NCBI RefSeq assembly: GCF_001646665.1
Contig: NZ_LWBU01000373.1
Location: forward strand, 186,334 to 250,333
Source: Streptomyces noursei
GTDB taxonomy: Bacteria > Actinomycetota > Actinomycetes > Streptomycetales > Streptomycetaceae
DNA length: 64,000 bases
Reading direction: 5' to 3'
Both the position numbers and the translations under genes were made by a program. Below are positions 48,011 through 55,165 of this stretch, in pieces. The notes beneath the pieces were generated by a model, which ran no database searches, had not been told where the DNA came from, and saw only the letters and a list, made by a program, of their open reading frames with translations. Within the stretch, counting starts at the first letter, position 1; each line of letters opens with the position of its first letter.

Positions 48011-49206
48011 TGCTCACCCGCGCCACCCGGCTGAAGAACCTCGCCTTCCTCCTCATCGGCGCGCTCGTCCTCGGGATCGTCGGCGTGCGGTACGCGGACG
48101 TCGGCCACCTCGTCGGCCTGCGCGACCACTACACCGTACGGGTCCGACTCGACTCCACGGGCGGGCTGTTCACCCACTCCGACGTCACCTACCGGGGCGT
48201 CTCCGTCGGCCGCGTCGGCCCCATCCGGCTCACCGACGACGGGGTGGAGGCCGAACTGCGGATCAGGAAGTCGGCCCCCGCCATCCCCGCCGACCTCGAA
48301 GCCGTCGTCGCCAACCTCTCCGCCGTCGGCGAGCAGTACATCGACCTCCGCCCGGCCTCCGACACCGGCCCCCACCTGCGCGACGGTTCGGTCATCGCAC
48401 GCTCCGACACCCGCATCCCCGCACCCGTGACCTCCGTCCTGGACGGGGTGGGCGACCTGGCCGCCTCCATCGACCTGGAGTCGCTGCGCACGGTCGTCGA
48501 CGAGTTCGGTACGGCGCTGAGCGGACGCGGCGACGACCTCCAGGCGCTCATCGACAGCGGGAACGACGTCGTGCTCGCCGCCGACGAGGCACTGCCCGCC
48601 ACCTCCCGCCTCATCACCGACGGCGAGACGGTGCTGCGCACCCAGGCCGAGGAGGCGGAGGCACTCGCCTCCTTCGCCACCGGCGCCAGGGAACTGGCCG
48701 AGCGGCTCAAGGACTCCGACACCGACCTGCGCGCCCTGATCGCCGCGGCTCCGGACGCGGCCGGCCAGGTCGGCGGGCTGCTGCGGGACCTCGACCCGGC
48801 CCTCGGCGCGGTGCTGGCCAACCTGCTCACCACCTCGGAGGTGGCGGTCACCAGGCAGCGGGGGATGCGGGAGTTCCTGGTGCGGATGCCCGCCGTCGCC
48901 GCCGCCGGGGCGACCGCCGTGACCCCCCGGGGCGTCAACCTCGGCATGTCGGTCACCTTCTTCGCGCCGCTGCCCTGCACGGCCGGGTACGGGGGCACCA
49001 CCTACCGCAACGGCCTGGACCTGTCGGCGCCGCCCGCCCTCAACACCGGGGCCCGCTGCGCCTCCCCGCCGTCGAGCGGCATCAACGTCCGCGGCTCCGG
49101 CAACGCCCCCCGGGGCGGCCCGCTGCCGCCCCCGGCCGCCGCGCCCGGCGTGGCACGGTCAGCCGACGGCATGGGTGACCTGCTCGGGCTGGGGGACGGC
49201 CGGTGA
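48010..49206 (+). CDS. mceF: MceF-type MCE-domain protein
   Basis: The 398-residue protein has a membrane anchor (about 11-28), a MCE domain (about 40-120: VRVRLDSTGGLFTHSDVTYRGVSVGRVGPI) and a helical tail ending in a Pro/Gly-rich region. It starts at the last base of the MceE stop (TGATG). Sixth and last MCE subunit. Confidence 0.9.
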   Translation: MLTRATRLKNLAFLLIGALVLGIVGVRYADVGHLVGLRDHYTVRVRLDSTGGLFTHSDVTYRGVSVGRVGPIRLTDDGVEAELRIRKSAPAIPADLEAVVANLSAVGEQYIDLRPASDTGPHLRDGSVIARSDTRIPAPVTSVLDGVGDLAASIDLESLRTVVDEFGTALSGRGDDLQALIDSGNDVVLAADEALPATSRLITDGETVLRTQAEEAEALASFATGARELAERLKDSDTDLRALIAAAPDAAGQVGGLLRDLDPALGAVLANLLTTSEVAVTRQRGMREFLVRMPAVAAAGATAVTPRGVNLGMSVTFFAPLPCTAGYGGTTYRNGLDLSAPPALNTGARCASPPSSGINVRGSGNAPRGGPLPPPAAAPGVARSADGMGDLLGLGDGR

Positions 49207-49718
49207 CCGGCCGGCCGGTCGGGTGGGACCGGTCCGGCGCGTGGACCGCGGTGGCGGTGGCGGTCGCGGCGCTGCTCTGCGGCCTGGCCGGCTGGTCGTA
49301 CGCCGGCGCGGCGGGCGACGGGACACGGGCGTACGCCGAGGCGCGGGACGACGCACTGGCGGCGGGCCGCGCACACGTCGCCCGGCTGAGCAGCGTGGAC
49401 GCCGCACGCCCCGACGCGGTACGGGCCGGATGGCTGGACGCGACCACCGGAGACCTCCACACGCGGCTGAAGGGCACCGACCCGCGCAAGGGCACGGGCG
49501 GGGCCTCCACCCGCGCCACGGTCACCGACGCGGCCCTCACCGCCCTGAACGACCGGGCCGGCACGGCCGGACTCATCGCGACCGTGAGCGTGACGACCAC
49601 GCCCGCCGGAGGCCGGCCCGGCGGCACGGACCGCAAACGCCTGGAAGCCGCACTCGCCCGCACCGGCGACGGCTGGAAGGTCACCGCCCTGACCGCCGTA
49701 CCGGTGGCCGGACCATGA
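49203..49718 (+). CDS. Mce-associated membrane protein 1
   Basis: The 171-residue protein has one membrane segment (about 13-34: AVAVAVAALLCGLAGWSYAGA) and an extracytoplasmic NTF2-like region (about 38-171). It has the AYAEARDDALAAGRAHVARLSSVDA pattern common to Mce-associated proteins of actinobacteria, which stabilise the complex. GTG at 49203 overlaps MceF (GTGA), and its stop overlaps the next gene. Confidence 0.82.
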   Translation: MTGRPVGWDRSGAWTAVAVAVAALLCGLAGWSYAGAAGDGTRAYAEARDDALAAGRAHVARLSSVDAARPDAVRAGWLDATTGDLHTRLKGTDPRKGTGGASTRATVTDAALTALNDRAGTAGLIATVSVTTTPAGGRPGGTDRKRLEAALARTGDGWKVTALTAVPVAGP

Positions 49719-50350
49719 AGGGAGCCGACCGGGTGAGGATCCCGCTTCCCGCACCGCGCCACCCCGCCACCGGCGACGACGCCGCGCCGGCCTCCGCCGC
49801 CGTGCCCGACGCCCCGCCCGCGTCCGACGCCCCGTCCGGGCGCCGCCGGACCTCCCGGCCCCGGACGGCCGTCGCGCTGGTGCTGGTCCTGGCACTGCTC
49901 GGCTGCGGGGCCGGGCTCCTGGTCCGCGCCCAGCAGCTGACCGGGGCGCCCGCCCTGCACAACCGGGCGCTGACCGACACCGAGGCCACCTCCCGGGTCG
50001 TCGACGAGGTCGGCGGGGCGCTCGCCCGGGTGTTCTCGTACGGCCCCGGGGACACCGCCACGACCCGCCAGGCGGCGCGACGACTGCTCGCGGGCCGGGC
50101 GGCCCGCCAGTACGAGGCGCTGTTCGGCCAGGTCGGGCAACGGGCGGCGCAGCAGAGGCTCACGCTCACCACGCACGTCGTACGCGCCGGGGTGACCCGG
50201 CTCGACGACCGCGGCGCGCAGCTCCTGGTCTTCCTCGACCAGGTCGCGCAGCGCGCCGGCAAGCCCGCCACCACGGTCGCCGCGCAGCTCTCGGTCACCG
50301 CCGAGCTGCACGAGGGCCGCTGGCGGATCGTCGACATCCGATCGCGATAG
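49715..50350 (+). CDS. Mce-associated membrane protein 2
   Basis: The 211-residue protein has a 50-residue Pro/Ala-rich cytosolic part, a membrane segment (about 52-70: AVALVLVLALLGCGAGLLV) and an NTF2-like outer domain (about 80-211: ALTDTEATSRVVDEVGGALARVFSYG). The related HNRALTDTEAT pattern recurs in the fourth accessory gene. ATG at 49715 overlaps the preceding stop (ATGA). Confidence 0.82.
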   Translation: MKGADRVRIPLPAPRHPATGDDAAPASAAVPDAPPASDAPSGRRRTSRPRTAVALVLVLALLGCGAGLLVRAQQLTGAPALHNRALTDTEATSRVVDEVGGALARVFSYGPGDTATTRQAARRLLAGRAARQYEALFGQVGQRAAQQRLTLTTHVVRAGVTRLDDRGAQLLVFLDQVAQRAGKPATTVAAQLSVTAELHEGRWRIVDIRSR

Positions 50351-50365
50351 GGGGCACCCGCACCG

Positions 50366-50902
50366 ATGGCCCGCACGACGAGAGGCAACCCGCTGCTGAC
50401 GGCCGCGGCCGCGCTGGCCCTCCTCGCCGCCGGAGGCGCCGGCTGGGGCGGCTGGTCCTGGTACGCGGCGGCGCACGACGAGTCCGCGGCGTACGCCACC
50501 GCCCGCGACGAGGTGCTCGCCGCGGGCGAGCAGGCCGTGCAGAACATGAACACGCTCGACCACCGCGACCTGCGCCGCGGCCTGGACACCTGGCGGTCCT
50601 CCGCCACGGGCGAGCTGCTGGCCCAGCTCGACGACGGGCGCCCGCAGTTCGAGCGGCAGATCCGGCAGGCGCGGACGGTGACCTCGGCGAAGGTGCTGTC
50701 CGGCGCGGTCACCGAGCTGGACACCAGGGCGGGACGCGCGAGCGTGATGGTCGCGCTCCGGATCACGGTGACCCCGCCCGAGGGGAGACCGGCCGCCAAG
50801 GAGAGCCGGATGCTCGGCGAACTCACCCGCACCCCCGGGGGCTGGAAGCTCAGCGCCCTCGGCCAGGCACCGGTCGGCGACACCGCTGCCGCCGCCGACT
50901 GA
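50366..50902 (+). CDS. Mce-associated membrane protein 3
   Basis: The 178-residue protein has an N-terminal membrane segment (about 9-32: LLTAAAALALLAAGGAGWGGWSW) and an NTF2-like domain (about 40-178: AYATARDEVLAAGEQAVQNMNTLDHRDLRRGLDTWRSSATGELL). It resembles accessory protein 1. It begins 15 nt after the previous gene with a weak GGGGG-containing RBS. Confidence 0.82.
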   Translation: MARTTRGNPLLTAAAALALLAAGGAGWGGWSWYAAAHDESAAYATARDEVLAAGEQAVQNMNTLDHRDLRRGLDTWRSSATGELLAQLDDGRPQFERQIRQARTVTSAKVLSGAVTELDTRAGRASVMVALRITVTPPEGRPAAKESRMLGELTRTPGGWKLSALGQAPVGDTAAAAD

Positions 50903-50924
50903 AGGACCCCGGAGGACCGGCACC

Positions 50925-51737
50925 ATGTCGACGACCCGTCACCTCATCAATCGCAGGCGCCGCCTGGCGACCGCGCAGGCACCCCGCACCACCGCACCGC
51001 CCCGGCACGCCGGACCACCCGACGGCCCCGCCCGCACCACCGGCACCGACAGAGCCGAAGACACCAGCACCACCAAAACCACCAGCACCACAAAGCGCAC
51101 CGGCACGAAAAAGCGCACCGGCACTCCCAAGACCACCGACACCACCAACACCACCGGCACGGAGGACCGCACCGGACCCACCAGCACCGGTGCCACGTCA
51201 CCGCCGCGGACCCGCCCGCGCCGCGGGCTGCCCGCCGCTCTGGGCGTCCTCACCGTCCTCCTGGGCGGTTTCGCCGCGTGGGCCACCGGGGAGGCGGCCG
51301 CCCTGCGCGACACACCGTCCGCCCGCAACGCCGCGCTCACCGACATGGCCCGCACCAGCGAGGTGAAGGGCCAGGTCACCAAGGCGGTCAACGAGCTGTT
51401 CTCGTACGACTACGCCGCCGCCGCGCCGGCCGACCGGGCCGTCCGCACCCACCTCACCGGCAAGGCCGTCGAGCAGCACCGCACGATGCTCGCCCCGGTC
51501 CGGTCCCGGGCGGCGCAGCAGAAACTCGTCCTCACCACCACCGTCACCCACAGCGGCGTCGAACTGATCGACGGCGACCGGGCACGGGTGCTGGTCTACG
51601 CGGACCAGAGCAACACCCGTACCGCGGCCAAGAAGGCGGAGACGACGTACGGCGCCGCGATGTTCGCGGTCGAGGCGGTACGCAAGGACGGCGCGTGGCG
51701 CATCGCGGTCATCGACACCCTGGGAGCGGGTTCATGA
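50925..51737 (+). CDS. Mce-associated membrane protein 4 with Thr/Lys-rich N-terminal repeats
   Basis: The 270-residue protein has a long low-complexity N-terminus (about 30-95) made of TSTTK, TGTKK and TGT-type repeats, then a membrane segment (about 105-122: LPAALGVLTVLLGGFAAWAT) and an NTF2-like outer domain (about 130-270, with RNAALTDMARTSEVKGQVTKAVNELFSYDY). It is a relative of accessory protein 2. The ATG at 50925 follows GGAGGAC. Its stop overlaps the next ATG. Confidence 0.8.
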   Translation: MSTTRHLINRRRRLATAQAPRTTAPPRHAGPPDGPARTTGTDRAEDTSTTKTTSTTKRTGTKKRTGTPKTTDTTNTTGTEDRTGPTSTGATSPPRTRPRRGLPAALGVLTVLLGGFAAWATGEAAALRDTPSARNAALTDMARTSEVKGQVTKAVNELFSYDYAAAAPADRAVRTHLTGKAVEQHRTMLAPVRSRAAQQKLVLTTTVTHSGVELIDGDRARVLVYADQSNTRTAAKKAETTYGAAMFAVEAVRKDGAWRIAVIDTLGAGS

Positions 51738-53023
51738 GGTCACGAGAACGGCCGAGGGCGCGCCGCGGGGTCACCGGGACCGCGGCGGCACTCGCCGCGA
51801 TGGCCGCGCTGACCGCCTCGCAGGGGCCGGGCTCGGTACCGCCGCCGGCGCCGGCCGCGCGGGAACCGGCGGCGGGCGGCAGCGCCGGGACGGCCGTGCC
51901 CCGGCCGCCGGACGACGGCGTCTACCACACGGAACTGCCCCCGCTCGCGTCGACCGCGCCCGCCCGGCCGCCCGGAAAGCCCGGCGTGCCCCCGCCCGGC
52001 GGGGTGCTGGCGGCCGACCCGGTCACCGCCCACGCCGGCATACCCGCCACGGTCCTCGTGGCCTACCGGCGCGCCGAGGCGGCCGTGGCCCGTACGGATC
52101 CGGGGTGCCGGCTGCCGTGGCAGCTGCTCGCCGCCATCGGCAGGGTCGAGTCGGGCCAGGCGCGCGGGGGGCGCGTCGACGCGCGCGGCACCACGCTGGA
52201 GCCGATCCTCGGCCCGGTGCTCGACGGCCGGGGGTTCGCCCGCATCACGGACACCGACGGCGGCGCGTACGACGGTGACGCGGTGTTCGACCGGGCGGTG
52301 GGCCCCATGCAGTTCATCCCCTCGACGTGGGCCCGCTGGGGAGCGGACGGCAACGGCGACGGGCGCCGGGACCCCGGCAACGTCCACGACGCCGCCCTGG
52401 CCGCCGGTCACTACCTCTGCGCGGGGGACAGGACCCTCACCGTCAAGGCGGACCTGGACCGGGCGATCCTCGCCTACAACCATTCGGGCGCCTACCTGCG
52501 GACCGTCCTCGCCTGGCTGGCCTTCTACCAGCGCGGCGCGCACGCCGTGCCGGACACCACGGGCGTGCTCCCGGTGACCCCCGGCGCGGGTGGCGGCAGC
52601 GGCGGCGGCAGGGGAACGGAGCCGGGCCCGCGTCCCGGCCCGGGGGGCCAGGGCGGGGGCGGCGGGATCGTGGTGGGCCCCCAGCCCTCCGCCCGTCCGC
52701 CCGTCGTCCCCGGTCCGCCGACGCACCCGACCAGGCCCCCCGTCACACCGACGCCCTCCCCTGCACCGGCACCCACCCCGACTCCCACCCCGAAACCCAC
52801 TCCGTCGCCGTCCCCCACCCCTTCGCCCACGCCCACCCCCACCCCTTCGCCGACGGACCCGTCCCCGGACCCGACCTGCCCGTCGCCGTCCCCCGACCCG
52901 GCCGGCACGCCCTCCCCGGACCCGTCCCCCGACCCCGGCACGTCCCCCGGGCAGGGCACCGCTCCGGCGCCCACCGGGGTCTCCGCGGGCGGAGGCTGCT
53001 CAGACCCCGCCCCCGCCGCCTGA
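51734..53023 (+). CDS. Lytic transglycosylase-like peptidoglycan hydrolase
   Basis: The 429-residue protein has an N-terminal hydrophobic segment (about 13-29), a lytic-transglycosylase-like domain (about 100-270) with the catalytic Glu139 in LLAAIGRVESGQARGG, GPMQFIPSTWARWG (about 195-208) and AILAYNHSGAYL, and a long Pro/Ser/Thr-rich tail (about 285-429). The tail has (PT)-type repeats and could span the wall. It is translationally coupled to the mce operon (ATGA at 51734), so cell-wall remodelling may make room for the Mce complex. Its 3' end overlaps the convergent ligase gene by 24 nt. Confidence 0.85.
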   Translation: MRSRERPRARRGVTGTAAALAAMAALTASQGPGSVPPPAPAAREPAAGGSAGTAVPRPPDDGVYHTELPPLASTAPARPPGKPGVPPPGGVLAADPVTAHAGIPATVLVAYRRAEAAVARTDPGCRLPWQLLAAIGRVESGQARGGRVDARGTTLEPILGPVLDGRGFARITDTDGGAYDGDAVFDRAVGPMQFIPSTWARWGADGNGDGRRDPGNVHDAALAAGHYLCAGDRTLTVKADLDRAILAYNHSGAYLRTVLAWLAFYQRGAHAVPDTTGVLPVTPGAGGGSGGGRGTEPGPRPGPGGQGGGGGIVVGPQPSARPPVVPGPPTHPTRPPVTPTPSPAPAPTPTPTPKPTPSPSPTPSPTPTPTPSPTDPSPDPTCPSPSPDPAGTPSPDPSPDPGTSPGQGTAPAPTGVSAGGGCSDPAPAA

Positions 53024-54076
53024 CAGCACCTCACCGAGGTCGTACGTGACGGGCTCCTCCAACTGCCCGTAGCCGCAGCTCTCCGGCGCACGGTCCGGCC
53101 GCCACCGGCGGAACTGGGCGGTGTGCCGGAAGCGGGTGCCCTCCATGTGGTCGTACCCGACCTCGCACACCAGCTCCGGCCGCAGGGCCACCCACGACAG
53201 GTCCTTCTTGCCGGTCCAGCGGCTGGGAGCACCGGGCAGCCGGGCGGTCTCGTGCGCGGTCTCGTCCGTCCAGGCGGCCCACGGGTGGTCGCCCGGCGAC
53301 TCCAGCCGCAGCGGTTCCAGCTCCTCGACGAGTTCCGCGCGCCGCTTGGCGGTGAACGCGGCGCAGACACCGACGTGCTGGAGGGCGCCCCGGTCGTCGT
53401 AGAGGCCGAGGAGCAGCGATCCGACGACGGGGCCGCTCTTGTGGAAGCGGTAGCCGGCCACCACGACGTCGGCCGTCCGCTCGTGCTTGATCTTGTACAT
53501 CAGCCGGGCGTCGGGCCGGTAGGGCAGGTCCAGCGGCTTGGCGATCACGCCGTCGAGCCCGGCGCCCTCGTACTGCTCGAACCAGTGGTGCGCCAGGTCG
53601 ATGTCGGTGGTGGACGGCGCCAGGTGGACGGGGGCGTCGGCGCCGCGCAGGGCGTCCTCCAGCGCCGCCCTGCGCTCGACGAGGGGCGTGTCCATCAGGG
53701 ACCGGTCGCCGAGGGCCAGCACGTCGAAGGCGATGAAGCGGGCGGGGGTGCGTTCGGAGAGCATCGTGACGCGGGAGGCGGCGGGGTGGATGCGTTCGGT
53801 GAGCCGGTCGAAGTCCAGCCGCCCCTCGTGGGCGATCACGATCTCGCCGTCGACGACGCAGCGCTCCGGGAGCCGTGGCGGCAGGCCGGCGACCAGTTCG
53901 GGGAAGTAGCGGGTCAGCGGCTTGCCGGTGCGGCTGCCGATCACCAGCTCGGGGCCGTCCCGGTGGACGACGGCGCGGAAGCCGTCCCATTTGGCCTCGT
54001 AGTGCATGCCGGGCGGGATCTTCTTCACGGACTTGGCCAGCATCGGCTTCACGGGGGGCATCACCGGCAGGTCCAT
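53000..54076 (-). CDS. ATP-dependent DNA ligase (LigC/LigD ligase-domain type)
   Basis: The 358-residue protein is a compact ATP-dependent DNA ligase. Motif I is KWDGFR with the nucleotide-binding Lys29; ERCVVDGEIVI is motif III, EGAGLDGVIAKPLDLPYRPD carries motif IV, and KIKHERTADVVV motif V. The OB-fold C-domain follows (about 205-340). Standalone, with no Ku or nuclease domain. It is divergent from a LigD-type polymerase gene, a pairing seen in actinobacterial break-repair systems. A 24-nt overlap with the transglycosylase gene leaves no room for a terminator. Confidence 0.92.
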   Translation of the reverse strand: MDLPVMPPVKPMLAKSVKKIPPGMHYEAKWDGFRAVVHRDGPELVIGSRTGKPLTRYFPELVAGLPPRLPERCVVDGEIVIAHEGRLDFDRLTERIHPAASRVTMLSERTPARFIAFDVLALGDRSLMDTPLVERRAALEDALRGADAPVHLAPSTTDIDLAHHWFEQYEGAGLDGVIAKPLDLPYRPDARLMYKIKHERTADVVVAGYRFHKSGPVVGSLLLGLYDDRGALQHVGVCAAFTAKRRAELVEELEPLRLESPGDHPWAAWTDETAHETARLPGAPSRWTGKKDLSWVALRPELVCEVGYDHMEGTRFRHTAQFRRWRPDRAPESCGYGQLEEPVTYDLGEVLSGGGGGV

Positions 54077-54150
54077 GGCTCGATTCTGCCCGACCGCCGT
54101 GCGGTATGCCCGATATGCGAGGTCTATCCGGGCGCCCTACTGTGACGCCT

Positions 54151-55161
54151 ATGGGAAACGCGGTGGAGCTGGAGGCCGGCGGGCGGACGGTACGTCTGTC
54201 CAACCCCGACAAGATCTACTTCCCCGAGCGCGGCTTCACGAAGCTGGACGTGGCGCGCTACTTCCTCGCCGTGGGCGAGGGCATCACCCGCGCGCTGCGC
54301 GACCGTCCGACGACACTGGAGCGCTTCGTCGACGGAGTCGACGGCGAGTCCTTCTTCCAGAAGCGCGCGCCCAAGAACCTCCCCGACTGGATCCCCACCG
54401 CCCACATCACCTTCCCCAGCGGCCGTTTCGCCGACGAGATCCGCCCCACCGAGATCGGCGCCGTCATCTGGGCCGCCAATCTCGGCACGCTCACCTTCCA
54501 CCCCTGGCCCGTTCGCGGCGGCGACACCGACCACCCCGACGAGCTGCGCATCGACCTCGACCCGCAGCCCGGCACCGGTTTCGCCGAGGCGGTCACCGCC
54601 GCGCACGAGCTGCACGCCCTCCTCGACGAGCAGGGGCTGCGGGGCTGGCCCAAGACCTCCGGCGGCCGGGGCCTGCACGTGTTCGTGCCCATCGAGCCCC
54701 GCTGGGACTTCACCCGCGTCCGGCGCGCCGCCATCGCGGTCGGCCGCGAGCTGGAGCGGCGCATGGAGGGCCGGGTCACCACCGCCTGGTGGAAGGAGGA
54801 GCGAGGCGAGAAGATCTTCGTCGACTACAACCAGACGGCCCGCGACCGGACCATCGCCTCCGCCTACTCCATCCGCCCCAAGCCGCACGCCCCGGTCTCC
54901 GCCCCGCTGCGGTGGGACGAGCTGGACGACGTCGACCCCCGTGACTTCGACCTGGCGACCATGCCCGTGCGCTACGCCGACCACGGCGACGTCCACGCGG
55001 ACATGGACGACCACGCCTTCTCGCTGGACGGCCTGCTGGAGCTGGCCGCCAAGGACGAGCGCGACCACGGCCTGGCGGACCTGCCGTACCCGCCGGACTA
55101 CCCGAAGATGCCGGGGGAGCCCAAGCGGGTACAGCCGAGCCGCGCCAGGAAGACCGGCTAG
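54151..55161 (+). CDS. LigD-type polymerase/primase domain protein (AEP)
   Basis: The 336-residue protein is a stand-alone LigD polymerase domain of the archaeo-eukaryotic primase superfamily. VRLSNPDKIYFPERGFTKLDVARYF is the N-terminal signature, ELRIDLDPQPG holds the metal-binding Asp pair, and SGGRGLHVFVPIEP the conserved His. These enzymes fill gaps with ribonucleotides during end joining. Divergent from the ligase by 74 bp. The ATG at 54151 has no strong RBS. No Ku gene is in the window. Confidence 0.92.
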   Translation: MGNAVELEAGGRTVRLSNPDKIYFPERGFTKLDVARYFLAVGEGITRALRDRPTTLERFVDGVDGESFFQKRAPKNLPDWIPTAHITFPSGRFADEIRPTEIGAVIWAANLGTLTFHPWPVRGGDTDHPDELRIDLDPQPGTGFAEAVTAAHELHALLDEQGLRGWPKTSGGRGLHVFVPIEPRWDFTRVRRAAIAVGRELERRMEGRVTTAWWKEERGEKIFVDYNQTARDRTIASAYSIRPKPHAPVSAPLRWDELDDVDPRDFDLATMPVRYADHGDVHADMDDHAFSLDGLLELAAKDERDHGLADLPYPPDYPKMPGEPKRVQPSRARKTG

Positions 55162-55165
55162 CCGG

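Noticed and set aside
42279..49206. Mce genes as virulence island
   Set aside because: Mce operons are widespread in soil actinobacteria and nothing here suggests recent transfer or pathogenicity; base composition matches the surroundings.
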